The notes: generated by a model not told the origin, from the letters alone. A stretch of DNA of 64,000 nt from Pseudomonas arcuscaelestis (GCF_016881005.1 NZ_JACOPV010000010.1:124001-188000), one strand, 5' to 3'; shown: positions 12,635 through 23,434, numbered from the stretch's first letter. Numbers and translations: made by a program.

Positions 12635-13306
12635 ATGCGCGAACAGGATTACGCCGTCAATCACGGCCAGCAGGTCGAGCAGCAGGAGGTCAGCCGAGTC
12701 CTGCGCAATACGTACGGGCTGTTGGCTATTACCCTCGCCTTCAGTGGTCTCATGGCCTTTATTGCGCAGCAGATGCGCGTTGGCTACCCGAACATTTTCG
12801 TGGTGCTGATCGGCTTCTATGGCCTGTTCTTTCTCACCAACAAGCTGCGTGACTCGGCGTGGGGCCTGGTATCTACCTTCGCCCTTACCGGTTTCATGGG
12901 CTTTATCCTTGGCCCTATCCTCAACCGTTACCTGGGCATGGCCGGTGGCGCCGAGGTTGTCAGTTCGGCCTTCGCCATGACCGCGCTGGTGTTCGGTGGC
13001 CTGTCGGCCTATGTGCTGATCACCCGTAAGGACATGAGCTTCCTCGGTGGTTTCATCACCGCAGGTTTCTTCGTGCTGATGGGTGCTGTGCTGGCTAGCC
13101 TGTTCTTCCAGATCAGCGGCCTGCAACTGGCAATCAGCGCTGGCTTCGTGTTGTTCTCGTCGGTCTGCATCCTGTTCCAGACCAGCGCGATCATTCACGG
13201 TGGCGAGCGTAACTACATCATGGCCACGATCAGCTTGTATGTTTCTATCTACAACCTGTTCGTCAGCCTGCTGCAGCTGTTCGGTCTGATGGGTCGCGAC
13301 GACTGA
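12635..13306 (+). CDS. yccA: Bax inhibitor-1/YccA family membrane protein
   Basis: A 223-residue inner-membrane protein with about seven hydrophobic segments and the BI-1/YccA pattern (RNTYGLLAITLAFSGLMAF; C-terminal ATISLYVSIYNLFVSLLQLF). E. coli YccA interacts with and modulates the FtsH protease and can protect SecY from degradation. A short cytosolic N-terminus rich in Gln/Glu precedes the first helix. ATG 12635 follows CAGGAGTG, and the gene has its own terminator. Its position just beyond tRNA-Ser marks the start of core chromosome. Confidence 0.92.
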   Translation: MREQDYAVNHGQQVEQQEVSRVLRNTYGLLAITLAFSGLMAFIAQQMRVGYPNIFVVLIGFYGLFFLTNKLRDSAWGLVSTFALTGFMGFILGPILNRYLGMAGGAEVVSSAFAMTALVFGGLSAYVLITRKDMSFLGGFITAGFFVLMGAVLASLFFQISGLQLAISAGFVLFSSVCILFQTSAIIHGGERNYIMATISLYVSIYNLFVSLLQLFGLMGRDD

Positions 13307-13328
13307 TCATAGGCTAGGCAGTTGTAGG

Positions 13329-13353
13329 AAAGCCCGCTTCGGCGGGCTTTTTT
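13329..13353 (+). terminator. Terminator of yccA
   Basis: The stem AAAGCCCGC/GCGGGCTTT with a TTCG tetraloop is followed by T residues. Confidence 0.9.
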
Positions 13354-13427
13354 GTGCCAGCTATTACTACCCCAAACGCCCATAGCCCCGTAGAATGCGC
13401 TCCTTTTTCTTCCGGGGCAGCACTCCC

Positions 13428-14807
13428 ATGAGTTCAATCGAGCAAGGACCCAGCGCACCCGCGCAGGCCAATGAACTGGTCCTCGGCCTTGAGGACAAGC
13501 CGCGGCCGCTGATTGCCATGCTGGCAGCACTGCAGCACTTGCTGGCGATCATCGTGCCGATCGTGACCCCCGGCTTGCTGATTTGCCAGGCGCTGGGCGT
13601 TTCGGCACGCGACACCAATTTGATTGTGTCGATGTCACTGGTAATCTCGGGTATCGCCACCTTTGTGCAATGCCGTCGTTTCGGGCCATTCGGCGCGGGT
13701 CTGCTGATTGTGCAAGGCACCAGTTTCAACTTTGTCGGACCCTTGATCGCCGGTGGCGCGCTGATGGTCAAGCAAGGTACGCCGGTGGAAGCCGTGATGG
13801 CGGCGATTTTCGGTGTGGTGATTGCCGGTTCGTTCGTTGAAATGGGCATTTCGCGCATCCTGCCTTTCGTTAAACGCCTGATCACGCCGCTGGTGACCGG
13901 CATTGTGGTGCTGATGATCGGCCTGACCTTGATCAAGGTCGGCCTGATCAGCATGGGCGGTGGCTTTGCGGCAATGAGCAACGGCACCTTCGCCAACGGC
14001 GAAAACCTGCTGCTGTCGGGCGTGGTGTTGGCGATTATCGTGGTGCTCAACCGTATTCCAGTGGTGTGGATGCGCAGTTGCGCCATTGTCATTGCCTTGG
14101 CCGTTGGGTATGCCCTGGCCGGTTATCTCGGTCGCCTGGATTTCACCGGCATGCATGAAGCCGAGCTGTTCCAGGTGCCCGTGCCACTGCACTTTGGCCT
14201 GGGTTTCTCTTGGGCGCTGTTCATTCCGATGCTGGTGATTTACCTGGTGACCTCCCTGGAAGCCATTGGTGACGTGACTGCGACCAGCAAGGTTTCGCGC
14301 CAGCCGGTCGAAGGGCCGCTGTGGATGCAACGGATCAAGGGCGGCGTTCTGGTCAATGGTGCCAACTCGTTGCTGGCCGGGGTGTTCAACACCTTCCCAA
14401 GTTCGGTGTTTGCCCAGAACAACGGCGTTATCCAACTGACCGGAATTGCCAGTCGCCATATCGGCGTGTGGATCGCGGCCATGCTGGTCATTCTTGGCCT
14501 GTTCCCAAGTGTTGCCGGAGTGATTCAGGCAGTGCCGGAGCCAGTGCTGGGTGGCGCTGCGATGGTGATGTTCGGTGCAGTGGCAGCGTCGGGGATCAAC
14601 ATTCTGGCCAGCATCAGCCTGGACCGCCGTGCACTGCTGATTATTGCGGTGTCGCTGGCGTTGGGCCTGGGGGTGGCGCAGGTGCCGGAGTTTCTTGCGC
14701 ACATGCCGTCGGCGCTGCGCAATGTGCTCGAGTCGGGAGTCGCTACCGGGGGAATTTGTGCACTGGTGCTGAACTGGTTCCTGCCGGAGCATAAAGAGAA
14801 GGCTTAA
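13428..14807 (+). CDS. Nucleobase:cation symporter-2 family permease (xanthine/uracil)
   Basis: A 459-residue polytopic transporter of the NCS2 family. The signature FAQNNGVIQLTGIASRHIG lies in the second half, with PEPVLGGA before the last helices and HLLAIIVPIVTPGLL in TM1. It imports a purine or pyrimidine base with protons; substrate cannot be fixed by eye, xanthine or uracil being likely. The chosen start is ATG 13428 (MSSIEQGPS), since an upstream in-frame ATG at 13395 adds an atypical leader. The 14808-14890 gap after it has only a short GC-rich stretch. Confidence 0.88.
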   Translation: MSSIEQGPSAPAQANELVLGLEDKPRPLIAMLAALQHLLAIIVPIVTPGLLICQALGVSARDTNLIVSMSLVISGIATFVQCRRFGPFGAGLLIVQGTSFNFVGPLIAGGALMVKQGTPVEAVMAAIFGVVIAGSFVEMGISRILPFVKRLITPLVTGIVVLMIGLTLIKVGLISMGGGFAAMSNGTFANGENLLLSGVVLAIIVVLNRIPVVWMRSCAIVIALAVGYALAGYLGRLDFTGMHEAELFQVPVPLHFGLGFSWALFIPMLVIYLVTSLEAIGDVTATSKVSRQPVEGPLWMQRIKGGVLVNGANSLLAGVFNTFPSSVFAQNNGVIQLTGIASRHIGVWIAAMLVILGLFPSVAGVIQAVPEPVLGGAAMVMFGAVAASGINILASISLDRRALLIIAVSLALGLGVAQVPEFLAHMPSALRNVLESGVATGGICALVLNWFLPEHKEKA

Positions 14808-14890
14808 GCGAACGGGGCGGGCCGTCGCAGGGCAAGCCCGCTCCCTCGATTTGCTTTATGATTGGCGCAGTTTTGCTGAATGAGCCCTCC

Positions 14891-15283
14891 ATGAAGTTTG
14901 CCATTGCGGTTTTTTCCCCGGCCCATGCGCCCTCCTCACGCCGCGCCCTGCGCTTTGCTCAGGCGACGCTCGCCAGCGGCCACGAAATTGTCCGCTTGTT
15001 TTTTTATCAAGACGGCGTGCACTGCGCCTCGGGCAATATCGTCGCCCCACAGGATGAACTGGATGTCGCCGCCCAATGGCGATCCTTTATCAGTGAGCAC
15101 CACCTCGATGCCGTGGTGTGTATTGCCGCGGCGTTGCGCCGTGGCGTACTCAATGACGAGGAAGCCCAACGCTACCAGCGCACCGCGGTAAACCTTCCGG
15201 CGCCCTGGGAGCTGTCTGGCCTTGGCCAACTACATGAAGGTGCACAACTGGCCGACCGTTTGCTCTGCTTTGGAGGCGACTGA
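14891..15283 (+). CDS. tusD: Sulfur relay protein TusD
   Basis: 130 residues, DsrE/TusD family. The active Cys is Cys77 in LDAVVCIAAALRRG. TusD, in the TusBCD complex, accepts persulfide sulfur from TusA and passes it to TusE for 2-thiolation of wobble uridine by MnmA, whose gene is also in this window (35918). First gene of a tusDCBE-ybiB run with 1-4 nt junctions. ATG 14891 is used instead of a longer upstream frame because it aligns with the family N-terminus MKFAIAV. Confidence 0.95.
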   Translation: MKFAIAVFSPAHAPSSRRALRFAQATLASGHEIVRLFFYQDGVHCASGNIVAPQDELDVAAQWRSFISEHHLDAVVCIAAALRRGVLNDEEAQRYQRTAVNLPAPWELSGLGQLHEGAQLADRLLCFGGD

Positions 15284-15284
15284 G

Positions 15285-15644
15285 ATGGCCAAGTCATTAC
15301 TACTGATAAGCCGCAAGGCGCCTTGGGCGGGTCTGTCTGCCCGCGAAACCTTGGATATCGCCCTGGCCGGTGGCGCCTTCGATCTACCCCTGGGCATGCT
15401 GTTTCTCGATGACGGGGTGTTTCAGCTCGCGCCTGGTCAGCAGCCCGCCCAACTGCAACAGAAGAACCTCGCCGCTAACTTACAGGCCTTGCCGATGTTC
15501 GGTGTCGACGAGCTTTTTGTTGCCCGCAGCAGCCTGCAGGAGCGTGGCTTGACGGCAGAGAACCTCAGCCTGCCGGTGCAGGTGCTGGATGACGCCGAAC
15601 TGGCTGCATTGATTGACCGTTTCGACCAGGTGGTAACCCTCTGA
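15285..15644 (+). CDS. tusC: Sulfur relay protein TusC
   Basis: 119 residues, DsrF/TusC family (MAKSLLLISRKAPWAGLSAR; DLPLGMLFLDDGVFQL). It is a structural subunit of the TusBCD heterohexamer. It starts one base after the tusD stop region and its own stop overlaps tusB (TGATGA), so translation is coupled. Confidence 0.95.
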   Translation: MAKSLLLISRKAPWAGLSARETLDIALAGGAFDLPLGMLFLDDGVFQLAPGQQPAQLQQKNLAANLQALPMFGVDELFVARSSLQERGLTAENLSLPVQVLDDAELAALIDRFDQVVTL

Positions 15645-15943
15645 TGAGCACCTTGCACGTAATCTCCCATTCGCCCTTCGGTGACAATCGCTTGAACAGC
15701 TGTTTGCGCCTGCTCGGCAGCAAAGATGGCCTGTTGCTGTGCGGCGATGCCGTGTATGCCCTGCAAGCTGCCAGCGCACCGCTGGCCAGCCTGCACGCGA
15801 GCAATCTGCAAGGCCGCCTGTTCGCCCTCGAGGAAGACCTGCAAGCCCGCGCCATCAACACCGACGACGGCGTTCAGGCCATCGACTACCCGGCGTTCGT
15901 TGCACTTTCGCTGGACTACGACAAGGTCAACACCTGGCTATGA
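15644..15943 (+). CDS. tusB: Sulfur relay protein TusB
   Basis: 99 residues, DsrH/TusB family (MSTLHVISHSPFGDNRLNSC; ending DYDKVNTWL). Third subunit of TusBCD. The ATG overlaps the tusC stop, and the stop overlaps the tusE start. Confidence 0.93.
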   Translation: MSTLHVISHSPFGDNRLNSCLRLLGSKDGLLLCGDAVYALQAASAPLASLHASNLQGRLFALEEDLQARAINTDDGVQAIDYPAFVALSLDYDKVNTWL

Positions 15944-16275
15944 GCACCCTCACTGTAGGCGCGCGCAACATCGCCCTGGACAAGGACGGTTATCTGCTTG
16001 AGCTCAGCGATTGGTCCGAGGAGGTTGCCAACGCCCTCGCCGACCGCGAGCAATTGGAGCTGACCGAGGAGCACTGGGAAGTGCTGACAGTACTGCGCGC
16101 CTTTTACCAGGAGTTCGAGTTGTCGCCGGCCACACGCCCGCTGATCAAGTACACGGCACTCAAGCTGGGGCCGGAGAAAGGCAACAGCATGCACCTGAAC
16201 CGCCTGTTCAAAGGCACTCCTGCCAAACTCGCCGCAAAACTTGCGGGCCTGCCAAAGCCGACCAATTGCATATGA
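15940..16275 (+). CDS. tusE: Sulfur relay protein TusE (DsrC-like)
   Basis: 111 residues, DsrC/TusE family, with LSDWSEEVANALADRE, the GPEKGNSMHLNRLFKGTPAK signature and a conserved penultimate Cys (TNCI). That Cys carries the persulfide from TusD to MnmA. The start at ATGA overlaps the tusB stop. Confidence 0.95.
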   Translation: MSTLTVGARNIALDKDGYLLELSDWSEEVANALADREQLELTEEHWEVLTVLRAFYQEFELSPATRPLIKYTALKLGPEKGNSMHLNRLFKGTPAKLAAKLAGLPKPTNCI

Positions 16276-17264
16276 CCGACCTTCGCCCGCTGATCACCGA
16301 AACCCCGGCCGAACATCCCTTTGCCCAGTTTGTACGCATCCTTGGCAAGGGCAAGCGTGGCGCTCGCGGCCTGACCCGGGAGGAAGCCCGTGAGGCTATG
16401 GGCATGTTGCTCGACGGCGAGGTCGAAGAAGCGCAACTGGGCGCCTTCCTGATGCTGCTGCGGCACAAGGAAGAAAGCCCTGAGGAGTTGGCGGGCTTCA
16501 CTGAAGCGCTGCGTCAGCGCGTGCATGCACCAGCGATCCAGGTAGACCTGGACTGGCCTAGTTATGCCGGGAAAAAGCGCCACCTGCCCTGGTACCTGCT
16601 GGCGGCCAAATGCCTGGCCGCCAATGGCGTACGTATTCTCCTGCATGGGGGTGGCGCACACACCGCCGGGCGGCTGTACACCGAACAAGTGCTGGAGTTG
16701 TTGCAGATCCCCCTGTGCCGCAACTGGCAGGCAGTGGCCGAGGCGCTCGACAGCCAGCAATTGGCATTTATTCCGCTGCACGACTGGGCACCACGCCTGC
16801 AACACATGATCGACCTGCGCAACACCCTGGGCCTGCGCTCGCCTATCCATTCCCTGGCACGGGTGCTCAACCCGCTGGGCGCACGCTGCGGCCTGCAGAG
16901 CATCTTCCACCCGGGTTATCAGGCGGTACACCGCGAAGCCAGCCGCCTGCTTGGCGATACCGCTATTGTGGTCAAGGGTGACGGAGGCGAGATCGAGATC
17001 AACCCCGACACCACCAGCCATCTGTACGGCACTGCGGCGGGCGTGGATTGGGATGAAGAGTGGCCAGCCCTGGCTGCCCAGCGGCATGTAAAACCAGCGA
17101 GCCTGGAGCCAGAGCAATTACTCTCGGTATGGCGAGGTGAAGCGCACAACAGCTATGGTGAACTAGCGGTGGTCGCAACCATGGCCCTGGCCTTGCGTGG
17201 CCTTGGCCAGTCGCGTGAAGACGCCTTCGCTCAAGCCCAACGCTACTGGGACAAGCGCAACTGA
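16272..17264 (+). CDS. ybiB: YbiB-type protein, anthranilate phosphoribosyltransferase-like
   Basis: 330 residues, glycosyltransferase family 3/TrpD2 fold. It has an N-terminal helical domain (GLTREEAREAMGMLLDGEVE) and an alpha/beta domain with GVRILLHGGGAHTAGR and VVKGDGGEIEINPDTTS. Homologue E. coli YbiB binds nucleic acid and is not a working tryptophan enzyme. It is coupled to tusE by an ATGA overlap, so it may belong to the tRNA-modification unit, although its role there is not established. Confidence 0.88.
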   Translation: MTDLRPLITETPAEHPFAQFVRILGKGKRGARGLTREEAREAMGMLLDGEVEEAQLGAFLMLLRHKEESPEELAGFTEALRQRVHAPAIQVDLDWPSYAGKKRHLPWYLLAAKCLAANGVRILLHGGGAHTAGRLYTEQVLELLQIPLCRNWQAVAEALDSQQLAFIPLHDWAPRLQHMIDLRNTLGLRSPIHSLARVLNPLGARCGLQSIFHPGYQAVHREASRLLGDTAIVVKGDGGEIEINPDTTSHLYGTAAGVDWDEEWPALAAQRHVKPASLEPEQLLSVWRGEAHNSYGELAVVATMALALRGLGQSREDAFAQAQRYWDKRN

Positions 17265-17365
17265 TCGAACAAGCCGATTAAACCGGCCCGGACTTTGCGC
17301 TATTCGTTCGAACCCTGCTCCGTAAACTGGGCTCTATATCAGAATGAATCGCCAAGGAGTTCAGC

Positions 17366-18328
17366 ATGGGCCTTTTGATCGATGGACGCTGGCATGACCA
17401 GTGGTATGAAAGCAGCAAAGACGGCGCCTTCCAACGTGAAAGCGCGCAGCGCCGCAATCAACTACCGGCCGCCGAGGCCGGGCGCTATCACCTGTACGTG
17501 TCGCTGGCCTGCCCCTGGGCACACCGCACCCTGATCTTTCGCAAGCTTAAAGGCCTGGAAAGTCTCATCGATGTGTCAGTTGTCAGCTGGCTGATGGGCG
17601 AGAACGGCTGGACATTCGATCAGAGCACGGGCTCGACCGGCGACAAGCTCGAGCATCTGCAGTTTCTCCATCAGCGTTACACCCGCGACGATCCACAGTA
17701 CAGCGGCCGGGTTACCGTGCCGGTGCTGTGGGACAAGCAGGAACAGCGCATCGTCAACAATGAGTCGGCAGAGATCATCCGCATTTTCAACCATGCCTTC
17801 GATGACCTGACCGGCAATCGCCTGGACCTCTACCCCGAGCCGCTGCAAACAGAGATAGATGCCCTCAACGAGCGCATCTATCCGGCGGTCAACAACGGTG
17901 TGTATCAAGCAGGCTTCGCCACCTCGCAAGAGGCGTATGAACAGGCTTTCGATCAATTGTTTGCGGAACTGGACTGCCTGGATCAACGCCTCGGCGAACG
18001 CCGTTATTTAACCGGCGAGTACCTGACTGAAGCCGATTGGCGACTGTTCACTACGTTGATTCGCTTTGATGCGGTGTACCACGGGCACTTCAAGTGCAAC
18101 CTGCGGCGCCTTGCCGACTACCCAAACCTGTCGAATTGGCTACGAGAGTTGTATCAGTGGCCAGGGGTGGCGCAGACGGTGAACTTCGAGCATATCCAGA
18201 AGCATTATTACATGAGCCACAAGACCATCAACCCGAATGGAATTGTGCCTAAAGGCCCATTGCAGGACTTTACCCAGCAGCATGATCGGCAACGGTGGGC
18301 GGGACGAGGTATCTGGACCAACGATTGA
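17366..18328 (+). CDS. yqjG: Glutathionyl-hydroquinone reductase
   Basis: 320 residues, Xi-class glutathione transferase. The catalytic Cys lies in SLACPWAHR (about residue 50) in the thioredoxin-like domain, followed by the all-helical domain and the family tail (HYYMSHKTINPNGIVPKGP). It reduces glutathionyl-hydroquinones and has glutathione lyase activity. It is monocistronic: about 100 bp separate it from ybiB and a palindromic REP element follows. Confidence 0.9.
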   Translation: MGLLIDGRWHDQWYESSKDGAFQRESAQRRNQLPAAEAGRYHLYVSLACPWAHRTLIFRKLKGLESLIDVSVVSWLMGENGWTFDQSTGSTGDKLEHLQFLHQRYTRDDPQYSGRVTVPVLWDKQEQRIVNNESAEIIRIFNHAFDDLTGNRLDLYPEPLQTEIDALNERIYPAVNNGVYQAGFATSQEAYEQAFDQLFAELDCLDQRLGERRYLTGEYLTEADWRLFTTLIRFDAVYHGHFKCNLRRLADYPNLSNWLRELYQWPGVAQTVNFEHIQKHYYMSHKTINPNGIVPKGPLQDFTQQHDRQRWAGRGIWTND

Positions 18329-18343
18329 TGCTGTGATTGGTGA

Positions 18344-18402
18344 TCGCGAGGCAATCGCGCGTCTACAGAGGGTGAATCTGTAGACGCGGGCTTGCCTCGC
18401 GA
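18344..18402. repeat. REP-like palindrome between convergent genes
   Basis: Two arms, TCGCGAGGCAA-CGCGTCTACAGA and TCTGTAGACGCG-TTGCCTCGCGA, are inverted around GGGTGAA, with small mismatches. The form resembles Pseudomonas repetitive extragenic palindromes and can act as a bidirectional terminator between the yqjG and cysG transcripts. Confidence 0.7.
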
Positions 18403-18408
18403 TGCATT

Positions 18409-19797
18409 TCAGCCCTGGGAGCCTTCGAACCAGGCCAGCTTTTCACGCAACTGGACCACTTCCCCCACGATCACCAGGGTCGGCGCATGAACCTCATGCT
18501 CGGCGACCAGCGCCGGCAAGTCAGCCAGCGTGCCGGTAAACACCCGCTGGTTCGGCGTAGTGCCCTGCTGTACCAGCGCTGCGGGCGTGTCGGCAGCGCG
18601 ACCATGGCGAATCAACTCGGCACAGATGGTCGGCAAGCCAACCAGCCCCATGTAGAACACCAGGGTCTGAGCCGGTGCCACCAGATCATTCCAAGGCAGG
18701 TTACTGGTACCGTCCTTGAGGTGGCCGGTAACGAACCGCACCGATTGGGCGTAATCGCGATGAGTGAGCGGTATGCCAGCATACGCTGAGCAACCACTGG
18801 CGGCAGTGATACCCGGCACCACCTGGAAAGGAATGCCCTGCTCTGCCAGTTCCTCGATCTCTTCACCACCCCGGCCGAAGATGAACGGATCACCGCCCTT
18901 CAAACGCAATACCCGCTTGCCCTGACGAGCCAGGGTCACCAGCAATTGGTTGATCTGATCCTGAGGCACAGCATGATCGGCGCGACGTTTACCGACGTAG
19001 ATGCGCTCGGCATCACGACGGCACAGCTCTATGATCGCCGGAGCAACCAAACGATCGTAAAGCACTACGTCAGCCTGCTGCATCAAGCGCAAGGCACGGA
19101 AGGTAAGCAGATCCGGGTCACCCGGCCCTGCACCGACCAGATACACCTCACCCGGCGCCTGATAGCTGGCGCCGTCGATCTTGGCTTGCAGCAACCGCTC
19201 GGCTTCAGCACCCTGCCCGGCCAGTTGCCGCTCGGCGATCGGCCCCTGGAAAACATCTTCCCAAAAGCCACGACGTTGATTGACGTCCGGATACAGGGCC
19301 TTGACCTTGTGACGAAAACGCGCGCCCAAACCGGCAAGCTCGCCATAGGCGGCCGGAATCCAGGTTTCCAGCTTGGCGCGGATCAACCGCGCCAACACCG
19401 GTGCATCACCACCACTGGACACCGCCACCACCAGGGGCGAACGGTCGACAATCGCCGGGAAGATCACCGAGCACAAAGCAGGAGCATCAACCACGTTGAC
19501 CGGCACACAGCGCTGGTGGGCGTCGGCTGAAACCTGGGCGTTGAGTGCCTGGTCATCTGTTGCAGCAATGATCAGCTGGCAACCGTCAAGGTCGCCCGAC
19601 TGATAGCCACGGCTGAGGATTTCGCCACCGCTGTGCCGAACAAGCTCGCTCAGTTGCGCTTCGATCTGAGGCGCAACCACGCGCAATACCGCCCCGGCAT
19701 CGGCCAGCAGACGCGACTTGCGCAGGGCAATTTCACCTCCACCGACAACCAGCACGCGGCTGCCGCGCAGTTTGTGGAACAGCGGCAGAAATTCCAT
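18409..19797 (-). CDS. cysG: Siroheme synthase, multifunctional
   Basis: 462 residues. The N-terminal half is precorrin-2 dehydrogenase/sirohydrochlorin ferrochelatase (NAD site VVGGGEIALRKSR at about 18-30). The C-terminal half is SAM-dependent uroporphyrinogen III methyltransferase (GAGPGDPDLLT, then LRLKGGDPFIFGRGGEE). Together they make siroheme for sulfite and nitrite reductases from uroporphyrinogen III. The start is adjacent to the serS stop, so it is last in the leftward rarA-crcB-serS-cysG run. Confidence 0.96.
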   Translation of the reverse strand: MEFLPLFHKLRGSRVLVVGGGEIALRKSRLLADAGAVLRVVAPQIEAQLSELVRHSGGEILSRGYQSGDLDGCQLIIAATDDQALNAQVSADAHQRCVPVNVVDAPALCSVIFPAIVDRSPLVVAVSSGGDAPVLARLIRAKLETWIPAAYGELAGLGARFRHKVKALYPDVNQRRGFWEDVFQGPIAERQLAGQGAEAERLLQAKIDGASYQAPGEVYLVGAGPGDPDLLTFRALRLMQQADVVLYDRLVAPAIIELCRRDAERIYVGKRRADHAVPQDQINQLLVTLARQGKRVLRLKGGDPFIFGRGGEEIEELAEQGIPFQVVPGITAASGCSAYAGIPLTHRDYAQSVRFVTGHLKDGTSNLPWNDLVAPAQTLVFYMGLVGLPTICAELIRHGRAADTPAALVQQGTTPNQRVFTGTLADLPALVAEHEVHAPTLVIVGEVVQLREKLAWFEGSQG

Positions 19798-21078
<1,281 letters not shown>

Positions 21079-21095
21079 ATCGTTCTCTCGTTGGT

Positions 21096-21470
21096 TCAGA
21101 ATTTGGTTAAAGACAGGCCGGCCCAGGTCGCGAGCAGCCCGCCAAATACGCTAAGCCCGGCATAACCGAAGGCCAGCGGCGCCTGCCCGCTTTCGAGCAG
21201 GCGCACGGTATCCAGGGAAAAGGATGAAAATGTAGTCAAACCGCCAAGAAAGCCGACGATCAGGCCAGCACGCAGCTCGACCGGCACCATCGGGCGATGC
21301 AGAAACAACCCGTATAGCAGGCCGATCAGCAGACAGCCAATCAGATTGACCGCCAGCGTACCGAGATAGAAGTGGCGTGGCCAGTGGGCATTGACCCAAT
21401 TGGACGTGGCAAATCGCAGCAAGGTCCCGGCGATACCCCCCGCGCTGACAGCGGCGATCACAGCAATCAT
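21096..21470 (-). CDS. crcB: Fluoride ion exporter CrcB
   Basis: 124 residues with four membrane helices and the Fluc-family pattern (GGIAGTLLRFATSNW; GFLGGLTTFSSFS with the Phe/Thr pore motif). Dimers export fluoride. Its ATG overlaps the rarA stop by 4 nt, so it is coupled to rarA. No separate fluoride riboswitch is visible, since rarA lies directly upstream. Confidence 0.93.
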   Translation of the reverse strand: MIAVIAAVSAGGIAGTLLRFATSNWVNAHWPRHFYLGTLAVNLIGCLLIGLLYGLFLHRPMVPVELRAGLIVGFLGGLTTFSSFSLDTVRLLESGQAPLAFGYAGLSVFGGLLATWAGLSLTKF

Positions 21471-22792
21471 GACTTTCTCCGTTGCCGTGGGCTCTTGCGA
21501 TCAAGCTCAGCGAGGTGCTTGAGCTTCTCACCAATCTTCAATTCCAGGCCGCGCGGCACAGGCTGATAGTAAGGGCGCGGCTCGAGGTTATCCGGGAAGT
21601 AATCTTCCCCGGCTGCATAGGCATCCGGTTCATCATGGGCGTAACGGTACTCGTCGCCATAGCCCAGTTGTTTCATCAACTTGGTCGGCGCATTGCGCAA
21701 GTGTAGCGGCACTTCCAGCGAACCATGCTCACCCGCTTCACGCAGGGCAGTCTTGAAGCCCATGTACACTGCATTGCTCTTCGGTGCACAGGCAAGGTAG
21801 GTGATGGCCTGGGCCACGGCCAGCTCACCCTCAGGGCTGCCGAGACGCTCTTGCACATCCCAGGCTGCCAGGCACAGGCTCAAGGCGCGGGGGTCGGCGT
21901 TGCCGATGTCTTCGCTGGCCATGCGCACGACGCGACGCGCGATATACAGCGGATCACAACCGCCGTCGAGCATGCGCGCAAACCAATACAGTGCGCCGTT
22001 GGGGTTCGAACCGCGTACCGACTTGTGCAGCGCCGAGATCTGATCGTAAAAGGCTTCGCCGCCCTTGTCGAAACGACGACGACTGTCACCCAGCAAGCTT
22101 TGCAGCAACTCCACACCGATTTCGCCGCCATCCTCGGCCAGATCTGAAGCGTTTTCGAGGAAGTTGAGCATGCGCCGACCATCGCCATCGGCAGCAGCCA
22201 TGAGCATCTGGAACGCTTCATCGCCGACGTGCAACTGGCGTTTGCCGAGGCCACGCTCCTCGCTCAGGGCGCGATTGACCAATTTGCGCAGGGCCGCTTC
22301 ATCGAGACTCTTGAGCACATACACCCGCGCCCGCGACAACAATGCATTGTTGAGCTCAAACGAAGGGTTCTCAGTGGTAGCACCGATGAAAATCAGCGTG
22401 CCGTCTTCCACATATGGCAAGAAGGCATCTTGCTGGGATTTGTTGAAACGGTGCACTTCATCAACGAACAGGATGGTGCGCCGCCCGTATTGCCCTGCCT
22501 GCTGCTTGGCGATTTCCACCGCATGGCGGATTTCCTTGACCCCCGCCAGAACCGCCGAAACGGTTTCGAAGTGGGCATCGCAGAACTGCGCCAGCAGCCG
22601 CGCCAGGGTGGTCTTGCCGACCCCGGGTGGGCCCCAGAAAATCATTGAGTGCAGCGCCCCCTGCTCCAGCGCTTCGCGCAGCGGCTTGCCGCGGGCCAGC
22701 AAGTGCTCCTGGCCAACGTACTCGTCCAGGTTGGCCGGGCGCAGGCGCGCTGCCAGAGGCTGGGCTACGGGGTCGCTACGAAACAGGTCCAT
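21467..22792 (-). CDS. rarA: Replication-associated recombination protein A
   Basis: 441-residue AAA+ ATPase. Walker A is GPPGVGKTTLAR (about 54-65), Walker B FVDEVHRFNK, sensor 1 GATTENPSF, followed by the MgsA/RarA C-terminal tetramerisation domain. It acts at stalled replication forks and binds SSB and single-strand ends. It follows lolA in the same direction with an 18-bp gap. Confidence 0.95.
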   Translation of the reverse strand: MDLFRSDPVAQPLAARLRPANLDEYVGQEHLLARGKPLREALEQGALHSMIFWGPPGVGKTTLARLLAQFCDAHFETVSAVLAGVKEIRHAVEIAKQQAGQYGRRTILFVDEVHRFNKSQQDAFLPYVEDGTLIFIGATTENPSFELNNALLSRARVYVLKSLDEAALRKLVNRALSEERGLGKRQLHVGDEAFQMLMAAADGDGRRMLNFLENASDLAEDGGEIGVELLQSLLGDSRRRFDKGGEAFYDQISALHKSVRGSNPNGALYWFARMLDGGCDPLYIARRVVRMASEDIGNADPRALSLCLAAWDVQERLGSPEGELAVAQAITYLACAPKSNAVYMGFKTALREAGEHGSLEVPLHLRNAPTKLMKQLGYGDEYRYAHDEPDAYAAGEDYFPDNLEPRPYYQPVPRGLELKIGEKLKHLAELDRKSPRQRRKS

Positions 22793-22810
22793 GGATGGCG
22801 CTACTACCTC

Positions 22811-23434
22811 TTATTCCGAAATGACGTCAGCGCCTTTCGGGATGTCGAACTTGAACTTACCTGCCGCAATCGCCTGGTTGGCTTTGACGCCGGTAAACAG
22901 GATGTTGGTGCGCTGGCCGACGCTGTCGATCAGTTGCATATCATTGACCAGCCCCTTGCGGAACGAAAGGCGCAGGGAGTCAAACAGGGTGTCCTTGGTT
23001 TTCGGCTTGAGGGTGAAATCCATGACATCACCTTGCTCCTTGGAGGTGATATCGAAGCTCTGGCTGATCTTCGATACATCACCGGATAACAGCAGTGCAG
23101 GCGTTTCGGTCAGGCGCTGGTCGAGCTTCTTGATCGTCGCCTGCTCCAGGTCAGGGTCCCACAAGGTGACGGTCTTGCCGTCGGAAACTACGACTTGCTC
23201 CTGTGGCGCGTCAGTGTGCCAGTAAAACAGTCCAGGGCGCTGAACCGACATTTGCCCGGCCGTTTCCTGCAGGCTGGTACCGCTGGCATCCAGGGTCAAC
23301 TGCGAGAATCGAGCCTCGATAGTCCGGGATTTTTCCAGCAATTGGGTCAAGCGCGCCACATCCTGCTCGCCAGCAAAAACCGACGCGCTGGACACGGCCA
23401 AAGCGGAAACCAACATCATGCGAATAAGGCGCAT
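22811..23434 (-). CDS. lolA: Outer-membrane lipoprotein carrier protein
   Basis: 207 residues. The signal peptide MRLIRMMLVSALAVSSASVF-A has cleavage likely before GEQD, and the mature protein has the LolA beta-barrel pattern (RFSQLTLDASG; RPGLFYWHTDAP; SFRKGLVNDM). It shuttles lipoproteins across the periplasm from LolCDE to LolB. ATG 23434 after GAGG is used; the open frame extends further upstream but lacks a signal sequence there. Confidence 0.95.
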   Translation of the reverse strand: MRLIRMMLVSALAVSSASVFAGEQDVARLTQLLEKSRTIEARFSQLTLDASGTSLQETAGQMSVQRPGLFYWHTDAPQEQVVVSDGKTVTLWDPDLEQATIKKLDQRLTETPALLLSGDVSKISQSFDITSKEQGDVMDFTLKPKTKDTLFDSLRLSFRKGLVNDMQLIDSVGQRTNILFTGVKANQAIAAGKFKFDIPKGADVISE